A stretch of 10,880 bases of DNA. Source: Treponema sp. GTDB taxonomy: Bacteria; Spirochaetota; Spirochaetia; Treponematales; Treponemataceae. The notes beneath the pieces are model-generated. The model was not told where the DNA came from, ran no database searches, and worked only from the letters and a program-made list of their open reading frames with translations. Of this stretch, positions 1 through 6,538 are shown in pieces. The stretch is from assembly GCA_016297415.1 (NCBI GenBank), contig JAEDGQ010000068.1, positions 1 through 10,880 of the forward strand. The letters are read 5' to 3'. The position numbers and the translations under genes were made by a program. Positions within the stretch are counted from its first letter, which is position 1. Every line of letters begins with the position of its first letter.

Positions 1-76
1 GCATGCGGTTTCGACAAGACGTTTTCACGACTGGAAGCCATTTTTAGCAGGGAAAATATTATAATTCGTTTGCCCT
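1..76. repeat. Family A palindromic repeat, right-end fragment (window-truncated)
   Basis: Positions 1-77 match 9898-9974 with three mismatches, all in the AT-rich stretch at 55-70. It is therefore the right portion of the same element seen whole at 9760-9973, in the same orientation, with its left part lying before the window. It ends in TTTGCCCT, the outer end of the terminal inverted repeat of the full copy. The match stops a few bases before the rpoN promoter signals. No coding function is apparent. Confidence 0.85.
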
Positions 77-80
77 ATTG

Positions 81-97
81 TTGGCACAGTTCATGCT
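81..97 (+). promoter_or_regulatory. Candidate sigma-54 (-24/-12) promoter of rpoN
   Basis: The sequence TTGGCACAGTTCATGCT carries TGGCAC as the -24 element and ATGCT as the -12 element. The invariant GG (83-84) and GC (95-96) are separated by exactly 10 bases, the spacing sigma-54 holoenzyme requires. The only clear departure from consensus is A for the first T of TTGC. The start point would fall near 108, giving a leader of about 16 bases before the ATG at 124. No activator site was identified; one would have to lie in or beyond the repeat at 1-76. Confidence 0.5.
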
Positions 98-108
98 ACG
101 AATATTTG

Positions 109-117
109 TGGTATACT
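109..117 (+). promoter_or_regulatory. Extended -10 promoter element upstream of rpoN
   Basis: TGGTATACT combines a TGn extension with a five-of-six match to TATAAT at 112-117. No good -35 is present at 17 bases, as expected for an extended -10 promoter. The predicted start is about position 124, the A of the rpoN ATG, so transcripts from here would be leaderless. It overlaps the region that would be transcribed from the sigma-54-like site at 81-97. Confidence 0.5.
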
Positions 118-123
118 AAAAAT

Positions 124-1584
124 ATGGCGGAGTTTCCTTCATTTCAGTTACAGCAGCGTACTTCTCAGGTTCAAAAGCAGACTCAGACTCAAAAGCTTAG
201 TCAGCAGCAGCTTTTGTCCATTAAACTTCTTGCAATGGGAAGTCAGGATCTTCGTCAGGAAATATATGATGCCGTCGCCAGAAATCCGGCCCTCATAATA
301 ACAAGAGATCTGGAATCAGAAGGTGTTAAATGGGCCAGTGTATCCGGCGTGAATTCCGATAATATTCACATAAAATCGGCTTCAAAAGCAGGTCAGGAGG
401 CCAGCGATAATTTTCAGAAAGCTCTGGAAGAATCGCCCGATCTCCGGCAGACACTTCAGGAACATCTTGAACTTCAGTTCCTTTCAACTTCTCATAGTCC
501 GGCAGAAGAAAAGCTGGGATTAAAATTAATCTGGAATCTTGATTCCCGCGGGTATCATATTCTTGCTCCTGTTTCACTTCTTGATTCTTCAGATAAAAAT
601 CAGACAGAAGAACTTCTTGAAAGAACAATGAAGCTTGTTCAGCAGCTGGATCCTGCAGGTGTGTGTTGTGCCAGTGTTCAGGAAAGCCTTTTTATTCAGG
701 CCAAAGCCAGGGAAGATGCTCCTGAATCCGTTCTGTTTTTTCTTGACGGCAATTTTGAAATATTGAATCCTCCTCAGCCTGCAAAAATCTTAAAAAAACT
801 GAAGGCCCTTGGAAAACGTGATTATACGGAAGAAGATATAGTTTCCGCACTTGAATACATAAGAACTCTTGATCCTTATCCTGCCAGAGAATTCTCATCA
901 TCCCAAAATGCTTATATTGCGCCGGATGTATTTGTTGAAAAAGACAGGGAAACAGGTGAATTTGTCGTTAGTGTTAATGAAGAAACATTACCTGTTGTGG
1001 AAATATCGAAGGAATTTCTTAAACTGTCTGAAGACAGAAGCCGTGTAACAAAATCTACTGAAGAAAATGAAAAAAAACGGTCGGAACATCGTTTTGTTAT
1101 GGACTCTGTCAGAGAAGCTTCTGAATTCCTTGACAGCATAAAGTTCCGGCAGAAAACACTTCTTCTTGCCTGTCAGCAGATTGTTTCTTATCAGAAAGAG
1201 TTTTTTGAAAAGGGGCAGAGATACCTGAAACCTCTTCGTCAGAAAGATGTGGCAGATGCAATTGGAGTTCACGAAGCTACAGTCAGCAGAATGGCCAGTT
1301 CAAAATATCTTCGATGCAGTCAGGGACTTTTTGAAATCGGATTTTTCTTTACCAATGCTGTTAATTCAGCTGAAACAACGGCAGATGAAAAAGAAGTGCC
1401 TTCATCAAAATCCGGAGTTATGTTTGAACTTCAGCAGATTCTTCAGGAACATAAAAACGATAAAAAACCACTTAGTGATCAGAAACTGGCAGACCTTCTG
1501 GAAGCAAGAGGTATAAAAATTGCCCGTCGAACAGTTGCAAAATATCGTTCTCAGATGAATATTGATTCTTCATACATCCGTTGA
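124..1584 (+). CDS. rpoN: RNA polymerase sigma-54 factor
   Basis: Encodes sigma-54 (486 aa from this start), which directs core polymerase to -24/-12 promoters and depends on AAA+ activators to melt DNA. The glutamine-rich region I (about residues 6-57, with QKLSQQQLLSIKLL) is the activator-interacting part. A core-binding domain begins near residue 107, a helix-turn-helix (LRQKDVADAIGVHEATVSR) lies near 371-397, and the RpoN box ARRTVAKYR is at about 467-475. All hallmark parts are present and the length is normal for the family. The reading frame is open back to a TTG at 70, but that lies in the repeat and adds 18 unrelated residues; ATG 124 starts a normal N-terminus. There is no Shine-Dalgarno sequence before it. 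hpf follows 134 bases downstream with its own promoter. Confidence 0.95.
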   Translation: MAEFPSFQLQQRTSQVQKQTQTQKLSQQQLLSIKLLAMGSQDLRQEIYDAVARNPALIITRDLESEGVKWASVSGVNSDNIHIKSASKAGQEASDNFQKALEESPDLRQTLQEHLELQFLSTSHSPAEEKLGLKLIWNLDSRGYHILAPVSLLDSSDKNQTEELLERTMKLVQQLDPAGVCCASVQESLFIQAKAREDAPESVLFFLDGNFEILNPPQPAKILKKLKALGKRDYTEEDIVSALEYIRTLDPYPAREFSSSQNAYIAPDVFVEKDRETGEFVVSVNEETLPVVEISKEFLKLSEDRSRVTKSTEENEKKRSEHRFVMDSVREASEFLDSIKFRQKTLLLACQQIVSYQKEFFEKGQRYLKPLRQKDVADAIGVHEATVSRMASSKYLRCSQGLFEIGFFFTNAVNSAETTADEKEVPSSKSGVMFELQQILQEHKNDKKPLSDQKLADLLEARGIKIARRTVAKYRSQMNIDSSYIR

Positions 1585-1614
1585 TTTATAACTGAATTTT
1601 TCAAATCAAAAAGT

Positions 1615-1643
1615 TTGTCATCTAAGATTTTTCATATTATAAT
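1615..1643 (+). promoter_or_regulatory. Strong sigma-70-type promoter of hpf
   Basis: TTGTCA (1615-1620) and a perfect TATAAT (1638-1643) are separated by 17 bases. The predicted start is near 1650, leaving a leader of roughly 70 bases before the hpf ATG. It is the best promoter match in the window and would let hpf be expressed independently of rpoN. Confidence 0.8.
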
Positions 1644-1654
1644 TTAATAAAGAG

Positions 1655-1686
1655 GTTCGGGGAGAACTTGTTTCAGGCTTTCTGAA
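1655..1686 (+). other. Two small hairpins in the hpf 5' leader
   Basis: The predicted hpf leader has GTTC/GAAC (1655-1658 with 1664-1667) and TTCAG/CTGAA (1672-1676 with 1682-1686, 5-base loop). Both lie upstream of the ribosome binding site at 1704-1710. The stems are short and no known riboswitch or leader family was recognised. They may affect mRNA stability, but that is inference. Confidence 0.3.
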
Positions 1687-1718
1687 CTTGCATTTATACC
1701 GCAAAGGGGGAAACAACT

Positions 1719-2003
1719 ATGACTAAAAATGTATCAGCAGGATTTGCATTGGAACAGAAACAGTCAGAAATGATTGAAAAGAAACTGGAACGCATCAAAT
1801 ATGCAGAAGATCTCATTGTTGATTTGACAATACGTGTAAAGCACGAAAAAGAATATGATTTTGAAGCAACAGCTAATTTCCGTTGGGGAACACAGGCTCA
1901 TGTTAGTGGAAAAGATTTTGATTTCGGTGCTGCCCTTAATAAAATGATGGATACACTTGATGTAAAAATCAAAAAGGAAAAAGATAAGGTTCAGGAAAAG
2001 TAA
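1719..2003 (+). CDS. hpf: Ribosome hibernation-promoting factor, short form (HPF/RaiA family)
   Basis: A 94-aa protein of the HPF/YfiA family, which binds the 30S subunit at the decoding centre and stores ribosomes in an inactive state during slow growth. The central part (LIVDLTIRVKHEKEYDFEATANFRWGTQAHVSGKDFDFGAALNKMMDTLDVKIKKEKDK) shows the family pattern of beta strands followed by a long basic helix. The length matches short HPF (about 95 aa); the C-terminal dimerisation domain of long HPF is absent. A strong AAAGGGGG site lies 8 bases before the ATG. A position next to rpoN is typical of many bacteria. The gene has its own promoter (1615-1643) and terminator (2021-2052), so it is probably a single transcript. 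The N-terminus is divergent, but the family call is firm. Confidence 0.85.
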   Translation: MTKNVSAGFALEQKQSEMIEKKLERIKYAEDLIVDLTIRVKHEKEYDFEATANFRWGTQAHVSGKDFDFGAALNKMMDTLDVKIKKEKDKVQEK

Positions 2004-2020
2004 ACTGAATCTTTAATATA

Positions 2021-2052
2021 AAACACGGGGCATTTGTTCCGTGTTTTTTTTT
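2021..2052 (+). terminator. Intrinsic terminator after hpf
   Basis: An 8-bp stem AAACACGG/CCGTGTTT (2021-2028 with 2039-2046) with a 10-base loop runs into an unbroken T run ending at 2052. It separates hpf from the hprK operon. Confidence 0.85.
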
Positions 2053-2125
2053 GGACATTTTTTAGAAAATCAAAAGTGCTTCTGACGAAATCACTGTTAT
2101 ATTCGGCCAAATGAAAAATAAACTC

Positions 2126-2154
2126 TTGTTTAGATGACTCTTTGCTTGTATAGT
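2126..2154 (+). promoter_or_regulatory. Promoter of the hprK-ptsH-lexA-holA operon
   Basis: TTGTTT (2126-2131) and TATAGT (2149-2154) are spaced by 17 bases. The -10 box ends 8 bases before the hprK ATG at 2163, so the predicted start is at or just before the initiation codon. No Shine-Dalgarno sequence lies between them, pointing to a leaderless or nearly leaderless message. Confidence 0.65.
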
Positions 2155-2162
2155 GGAATTAT

Positions 2163-3152
2163 ATGGCAGAAAAACCTTTCACAGTATTAGATCTTCTCGA
2201 TATGGAATTAAAAGGGCATAACTCCCTTAATCTTCACTGCATTGCGGGGCGAAAAGGTCTTACACGAACTATTAAAGTTCCTGATATAAATCGTCCTGGA
2301 CTGGAACTTTCAGGATTTTTTGATTCTTTTGCTTATGAAAGAGTTCAGGTGTTTGGACGTGGTGAAACTGCATATCTTGAAAAACTGCATAAGGAAAATA
2401 ATAATTCTTCAGTTGAAAAACTTTTTTCTTATGATATTCCATGTGCAGTCTTTACACACAGCCTTACACCACAGCAGTCTTTTATAGAAATTGCAGAAAA
2501 GTGCGGATGTGCCATTCTTCAGACTGATCTTGAATCAACAGATTTTTCTACTCGTCTTCTGCGTATTTTTTCTAATATATTTGCTCCTAAAAAAACTCTT
2601 CATGGTGTACTTGTTGAAGTTTATGGTGTAGGTATTCTTCTTACCGGACATTCAGGTGTGGGAAAATCGGAATGTGCTCTTGAACTTGTTGAACGGGGTC
2701 ATCGTCTTGTTGCTGACGATATCGTAGAGATTCGCTGTGTAAACGGTAACTCGGCACTTGGTCAGGGAGCAAATAATTATATCAGCCATCATATGGAAAT
2801 TCGTGGACTTGGTATTATAAATGTTTCCCAGCTTTATGGAGTAGGTTCCATTCGTGAACAGAAAGAAATTCAGCTTATTATAAAACTTGAAGAATGGGAT
2901 CAGAACAAAATCTACGACCGTATCGGTACAGATCAGTCCACAACAGATTTGCTGGGTGTAAAAATTCCGACAATTGAAATTCCTGTTCGCCCTGGACGTA
3001 ACCTGCCGATTATTATCGAAGCTGCTGCAATGAATGAACGCTTAAAGGCCATGGGTTATAATTCTGCCCGTGACTTTAATCAGAATATATTAAAATGGAT
3101 TGAATCTGGAGAAGCACAGACCGCATATTACGGTTCTGATGACTCTTACTAA
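2163..3152 (+). CDS. hprK: HPr kinase/phosphorylase
   Basis: A 329-aa bifunctional enzyme that uses ATP to phosphorylate HPr on Ser46 and also removes that phosphate by phosphorolysis, so it sets the signalling state of HPr. The N-terminal half (about 1-135) is the regulatory domain. The catalytic half has His147 in LHGVLVEVYGVGILL, the P-loop GHSGVGKS (162-169), the acidic pair RLVADD (D185-D186) and the HprK signature MEIRGLGIINV (211-221). The C-terminal IPVRPGRNLPIIIEAAAMNERLKAMG is also typical. Length and motifs are complete. ptsH, its substrate gene, starts 17 bases after its stop, so enzyme and target are co-transcribed. No ribosome binding site precedes the ATG; see the promoter at 2126-2154. 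Confidence 0.96.
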   Translation: MAEKPFTVLDLLDMELKGHNSLNLHCIAGRKGLTRTIKVPDINRPGLELSGFFDSFAYERVQVFGRGETAYLEKLHKENNNSSVEKLFSYDIPCAVFTHSLTPQQSFIEIAEKCGCAILQTDLESTDFSTRLLRIFSNIFAPKKTLHGVLVEVYGVGILLTGHSGVGKSECALELVERGHRLVADDIVEIRCVNGNSALGQGANNYISHHMEIRGLGIINVSQLYGVGSIREQKEIQLIIKLEEWDQNKIYDRIGTDQSTTDLLGVKIPTIEIPVRPGRNLPIIIEAAAMNERLKAMGYNSARDFNQNILKWIESGEAQTAYYGSDDSY

Positions 3153-3169
3153 AATAAGGAAGGCTTTAT

Positions 3170-3436
3170 ATGACAGAAAAAATTTTAACAGTACGCAACC
3201 GTGCCGGTATTCATGCTCGTCCGGCAGCTCTTATTGCTCAGACAGCAAACAAGTTTGCCTGTGAAGTAATTATGATTAAAGATGATGCAGAAGTAAATGC
3301 AAAATCTATTATGGGCGTTATTACAATGGCTGCTGCATATAATTCAACAATTACATTAAAAACTGATGGTGCTGATGAAGTACAGTGCGCAGATGCAATT
3401 GTTCAGCTTTTTGAAAGCAGATTCGAAGAGGAGTAA
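3170..3436 (+). CDS. ptsH: Phosphocarrier protein HPr
   Basis: An 88-aa HPr. The active-site histidine is exactly His15 in AGIHARPA, the site phosphorylated by enzyme I, and the regulatory serine is exactly Ser46 in AKSIMGVI, the site used by HprK. Both sites are intact, so the protein can in principle carry phosphate and be regulated by the kinase encoded just upstream. No enzyme I, enzyme II or EIIA gene lies in the window. Some treponemes are known to keep PTS signalling proteins without sugar permeases, and this arrangement fits that role, although transport cannot be excluded from here. An AAGGAAGG ribosome binding site sits at 3156-3163. The last codons contain the ribosome binding site of lexA. 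Confidence 0.96.
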   Translation: MTEKILTVRNRAGIHARPAALIAQTANKFACEVIMIKDDAEVNAKSIMGVITMAAAYNSTITLKTDGADEVQCADAIVQLFESRFEEE

Positions 3437-3439
3437 TGA

Positions 3440-4048
3440 ATGAAGCAGATCACTGACCGTCAGCAGGAAGTGCTGTCCTTTATATCTAATTTTACAAAAG
3501 ACAATTTTTTTCCTCCAACTGTTCGCGAAATCAGTGAGCACTTTAATATTTCCATTCGTGCTGTACAGGATCATATTGCCGCTCTTCAGAAAAAAGGTTT
3601 TATTACAATTAAACCAAAAAGTTCAAGATCTATCCGGGTTATGCAGAACGAAGACGTTGAATCAGGAGCTTTTATCAGACGAGTTCCTGTTCTCGGAACT
3701 GTGGCCGCAGGAAAACCCCTTCTTAGTGAAGAAAATCTCGATGGATTTGTAAATCTTACAGAGCCATTTGTTCGTCCGGGAAAAAGCTATTTTGCTTTAA
3801 GAGTCAGAGGAACAAGCATGATAAATGCCGGTATTCTGGAAGGTGACTTAGCTATCGTTGAACAGCAGGAAACTGCCGTAAACGGACAAATCGTAGTGGC
3901 TGTTATTAATGATGCCATTACATTAAAAAGATACTTTAGAGAAGACGGACGTGTAAAACTTCAGCCGGAAAATCCAGAGTTTCAGCCAATATACTGTACG
4001 GATCTCCGTATCGTTGGTGTTCTTTCAAATATTGTCCGCACTTATTAA
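3440..4048 (+). CDS. lexA: LexA repressor (SOS regulator, self-cleaving)
   Basis: A 202-aa LexA. The N-terminal winged helix (about 1-68; TVREISEHFNISIRAVQDHIAALQKKGFI) binds SOS operators. The C-terminal S24 peptidase domain has the Ala90-Gly91 cleavage site (VAAGKP), nucleophile Ser126 in RGTSMI and base Lys163 in ITLKRY. Their spacing matches the E. coli residues 84/85, 119 and 156 within one or two positions. RecA-stimulated self-cleavage should therefore be intact. The start is fixed by GAGGAG at 3428-3433, inside the end of ptsH. It is the third gene of the hprK operon, an unusual place for lexA, and no lexA-specific promoter or operator was recognised just upstream. recA is not in the window. 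An ATG at 3436 in another frame is not the start. Confidence 0.96.
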   Translation: MKQITDRQQEVLSFISNFTKDNFFPPTVREISEHFNISIRAVQDHIAALQKKGFITIKPKSSRSIRVMQNEDVESGAFIRRVPVLGTVAAGKPLLSEENLDGFVNLTEPFVRPGKSYFALRVRGTSMINAGILEGDLAIVEQQETAVNGQIVVAVINDAITLKRYFREDGRVKLQPENPEFQPIYCTDLRIVGVLSNIVRTY

Positions 4049-4057
4049 AACAGAAAA

Positions 4058-5077
4058 ATGGCAGCACCAGTTTATCTTTATACAGGTCCTGAAGCCGGTG
4101 AGCGGAACGACCAGGTTATAGCAATAAAAGAATCTCTCAAAAAGAAATATGGTTCCAGCGACGATTTTACATATTACGGCAATGATTTAAACATGAGTGA
4201 TGTTGTAACTCAGCTTATGACTGAGTCCCTTTTTACTCCTGCTACCAGTGTTGTAATTCGTAACGCAGAAGCTGTAAAAGACAAGAAAGATATCGATATG
4301 CTTTCAGAATGGGTAAAGTCTGCAGAGAATAAAGATTCTACTGTTCTGATTCTTGTTTCAGATGAACTTAAAGTTGATGCCAAACTCGAAAAAATTGTCC
4401 CGCCTTCAAATAAAAAAATCTTCTGGGAGATGTTTGAAGATAGAAAAGAGCAGTGGGTTATTAATTATTTTAAGAAAAACGGTTATGGAATAGAACCTGA
4501 AGCAGTTTCTTCTATTCTGGAAATGATTGAGAATAATACAGAACAGCTTAGAAATGAATGCAGCCGCTTTTTTATGTGCTTTCCAGCGGGATATAAAGTA
4601 ACAAATTCTGATGTTGAACAGATTCTCTCTCATAACAGGGAAGAATCAGCTTTTACAATGTTTGATGCAATGCTGGAATCTTTACCGCCTGCAAAACGTC
4701 TTGAAAACAGCCTTTCAATTCTCCAGAAAATTCTCCTTTCAAAAAAAGATAATTCACCTGTTGTAATTATTGCCGGGCTTGTTTCCTGTTTCAGAAGACT
4801 TTCCATGTGGCAGACAATTCATAGCCAGGGACATATCCCTTCTGATATTGAATTAAAATCTAATGGGTTTTCTTCCAAAACAGCTCAGAAACAATATGCT
4901 AAAGCTGCAAAGTTATGGAGTCCTGGACATGTAGCTGCAATTCTTGCACTTCTTGCAAAAACAGATCTGGAGATTCGTTCTACAGGTTCTCTTTTTCAGG
5001 AGAATCAGCTTACTTTAATGCTTTATGAAATTATTGTAAAAAACGGTGCTTATTGTGCCCGTTATGAAACAGATTAG
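4058..5077 (+). CDS. holA: DNA polymerase III delta subunit (clamp loader)
   Basis: A 339-aa HolA-type delta subunit. In the clamp loader, delta opens the beta sliding clamp so it can be placed on primed DNA. The N-terminus (VYLYTGPEAGERNDQVIAIKESL) is the usual HolA opening. The middle (SAFTMFDAMLESLPPAKRLENSLSIL) and end (LLAKTDLEIRSTG) match the family's collar helices, including the characteristic K-x-D-x-x-I/L-K/R-S/T-G pattern. Like other delta subunits it has no Walker A motif. It starts 9 bases after the lexA stop with no evident Shine-Dalgarno sequence, so translation may depend on coupling to lexA. Its 3' end overlaps the convergent PC4-like gene by 4 bases, and no intrinsic terminator is visible there. 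Confidence 0.88.
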   Translation: MAAPVYLYTGPEAGERNDQVIAIKESLKKKYGSSDDFTYYGNDLNMSDVVTQLMTESLFTPATSVVIRNAEAVKDKKDIDMLSEWVKSAENKDSTVLILVSDELKVDAKLEKIVPPSNKKIFWEMFEDRKEQWVINYFKKNGYGIEPEAVSSILEMIENNTEQLRNECSRFFMCFPAGYKVTNSDVEQILSHNREESAFTMFDAMLESLPPAKRLENSLSILQKILLSKKDNSPVVIIAGLVSCFRRLSMWQTIHSQGHIPSDIELKSNGFSSKTAQKQYAKAAKLWSPGHVAAILALLAKTDLEIRSTGSLFQENQLTLMLYEIIVKNGAYCARYETD

Positions 5078-5301
5078 TTAATTTCTATTTCATTCAGCAG
5101 GCTTTTCAGGGCTTTTAATTCTTCGGATGTGAATGTTATGCCTTTGCCCATTTTACGGTGTTCAGGATCCCAGGGACGGATATCATATTTTGCTGAATGA
5201 TCGCCCCATTTCACTTTGTTTAATTCTGTAGTCCAGCCTGTTTTTGAGGTGCTGATTACACCAAAGGTTTCTTCAATATTAAAAGAAAATTCGTCAGCCA
5301 T
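5074..5301 (-). CDS. PC4/YdbC-family ssDNA-binding protein
   Basis: A 75-aa protein resembling the bacterial YdbC family, relatives of the eukaryotic transcription coactivator PC4 that bind single-stranded DNA as homodimers. Visible features are an N-terminal beta-sheet region (EETFGVISTSKTGWTTELNKVKWGDHSAKYDIRPWDPEHRKMGKGITFT) with conserved Trp, Lys and the DIRPW pattern, then a C-terminal helix (SEELKALKSLLNEI). The start is supported by AGGAGG 7 bases upstream of the ATG. It converges with holA and overlaps it by 4 bases. A likely promoter lies at 5337-5342. The true cellular role of bacterial YdbC proteins is not settled; a helper role in transcription or DNA repair is inference. Confidence 0.85.
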   Translation of the reverse strand: MADEFSFNIEETFGVISTSKTGWTTELNKVKWGDHSAKYDIRPWDPEHRKMGKGITFTSEELKALKSLLNEIEIN

Positions 5302-5336
5302 AAAAAGGCCTCCTTTTGTTTGGAGTATTTAAAGAT

Positions 5337-5342
5337 ATTATA
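5337..5342 (-). promoter_or_regulatory. -10 box for the PC4-like gene
   Basis: A perfect TATAAT on the minus strand sits 35 bases upstream of the PC4-like ATG. A good -35 is not visible; the best 16-base-spaced candidate is TGCATT. The predicted start near 5330 leaves a leader of about 28 bases that holds the AAAGGAGG site. It is divergent from the lipoprotein promoter. Confidence 0.5.
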
Positions 5343-5393
5343 GTCTGATTTTTTGACTAATGCATAAAAAAAGACTTTTTCGAGTTTCGATTG

Positions 5394-5422
5394 TTGCTCA
5401 CTTTAATTTTCTTAACTATAAT
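5394..5422 (+). promoter_or_regulatory. Promoter of the lipoprotein-LysM operon
   Basis: TTGCTC (5394-5399) and a perfect TATAAT (5417-5422) are spaced by 17 bases. The predicted start is near 5429, about 30 bases before the GTG at 5459, and the leader holds the ribosome binding site at 5448-5452. Confidence 0.7.
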
Positions 5423-5447
5423 TATTATATATCCATAATTACAAAAT

Positions 5448-5452
5448 GGGGG
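5448..5452 (+). promoter_or_regulatory. Ribosome binding site fixing a GTG start
   Basis: GGGGG, 6 bases upstream of GTG 5459, identifies that codon as the start of the lipoprotein. The same frame is open to ATG 5360, but that codon lies upstream of the predicted promoter and would put 33 extra residues before the signal peptide. Confidence 0.75.
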
Positions 5453-5458
5453 ATAACT

Positions 5459-6538
5459 GTGAAAAAATATGTTTCAGCACTTTCATGTGCTATGGCAGCA
5501 TTTTTAATTATGTCCTGTGGTTCTACACCAAAAAATGATGCAGATGCTACAATTAAAGATGTTGTTCCTGTAGAAGACGTAAAAGAAGAAGTACAGGAAG
5601 AAATTAAGCCGGTAATCGATTACTCTGCTGCAAATCAGACTTTATTTACTCTGTGTGAAGCTGCACGAGAAAACGCAATTGCTTCTGGTGCAGAAAAGTA
5701 TTATCCAGAAAAATTTAATGCTGCAGAAACTGCTCTTGAATCACTTAAGAAAGATATGGCAGACAATGCCGCTAATGATTATTCCGTACAGATTAAAGAT
5801 CTTACAGCCCGCTATCAGTCACTTGCCGCTGCAAGTCAGGCACAGACTCTTAAAGAAAAAGCTGATGCCCTTTCACTTGGTGATGAAGACAAAGCTTCTT
5901 ATGAAGCTGGAGCAAAAGCTCTTGAAGAATATGCAGCAATGGGAACAGGTGCAAATGGTGCCGATCTTCTTGAAAAAGCAAATGAAGCTCTTAATGCATA
6001 TAACGATGTAGTTAACAAGGGACTTAAGGCTAATGCAGCCCGTGAACGTAAGGCAGCTCTTGAAGCTAAAAAACTTGCAGACAGTGTAAAAGCTGGCGTT
6101 GCTCAGAAAGAAGTTTACACAAAAGCTTCAGATACTTTCAAAAAAGCAGATGCTTCTTATGTAACTGCTAATATTGAAGGTGCTTTCAATGGTTACAAAT
6201 CAGCAAAGGAAACATTTAATTCCCTTTACGAAGATATTTCTGCAAAACGTGCTGCAGCACAGGCTTTAATTGATGCTGCTAAACAGAGAGTTGCAGATTC
6301 AGCAACCTATGCAGAAGAAGCAGATACAATTGCTCCTCTTGCTACAGAAGTAGCTGGTATCGAACAGGAAGACGCAGTTCTTCTTGAAGAAGATAAGTTC
6401 GAAGATCCAAAAAACGCTGAAATTAATGTAGAAGAAGGAATTACTGCTAAGGCTGCTGAAAAAGTTGCAGAAACAGCAATTAAAGCTGAAGAAGCTGTAA
6501 ATGCTGCTGTTGAAGATGCAAACATGGAGGCTAAATAA
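5459..6538 (+). CDS. Alanine-rich helical lipoprotein
   Basis: From the GTG start this is a 359-aa lipoprotein of unknown function. Residues 1-19 (VKKYVSALSCAMAAFLIMS) form a lipoprotein signal peptide with a spirochaete-type lipobox IMSC, and Cys20 would be the lipidated residue. The mature protein begins with a short acidic linker (VVPVEDVKEEVQEEIKPVIDY). A long Ala/Glu/Lys-rich, almost wholly helical body follows, with repeated helix-loop-helix segments that resemble tetratricopeptide or coiled-coil packing and may be in the DUF4398-like range. The last 40 residues are low-complexity AEEA repeats. The next gene overlaps by one base (TAATG) and encodes a protein with a similar helical region plus LysM, so the two probably act together in the periplasm. 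A structural or scaffold role is inference. Confidence 0.8.
   Translation: MKKYVSALSCAMAAFLIMSCGSTPKNDADATIKDVVPVEDVKEEVQEEIKPVIDYSAANQTLFTLCEAARENAIASGAEKYYPEKFNAAETALESLKKDMADNAANDYSVQIKDLTARYQSLAAASQAQTLKEKADALSLGDEDKASYEAGAKALEEYAAMGTGANGADLLEKANEALNAYNDVVNKGLKANAARERKAALEAKKLADSVKAGVAQKEVYTKASDTFKKADASYVTANIEGAFNGYKSAKETFNSLYEDISAKRAAAQALIDAAKQRVADSATYAEEADTIAPLATEVAGIEQEDAVLLEEDKFEDPKNAEINVEEGITAKAAEKVAETAIKAEEAVNAAVEDANMEAK

Noticed and set aside
70..123. Longer rpoN start at TTG 70
   Set aside because: It begins inside the family A repeat, lies upstream of the promoter signals and adds 18 residues unlike any sigma-54 N-terminus; ATG 124 gives the normal start.
326..1272. Minus-strand open frames opposite rpoN
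   Set aside because: They are shadows of a well-conserved gene with no starts or domains of their own.
1581..1609. TTGATTT/AAATCAA inverted repeat after rpoN as a terminator
   Set aside because: The stem is AT-only with a 15-base loop and is followed by As, not Ts, on the plus strand.
5360..5458. Longer lipoprotein start at ATG 5360
   Set aside because: It precedes the predicted promoter and would bury the signal peptide; GTG 5459 has a GGGGG ribosome binding site and puts the lipobox Cys at residue 20.
5655..6011. Out-of-frame open stretch within the lipoprotein gene
   Set aside because: It results from low-complexity alanine/lysine codons in the real frame; no ribosome binding site or recognisable protein.
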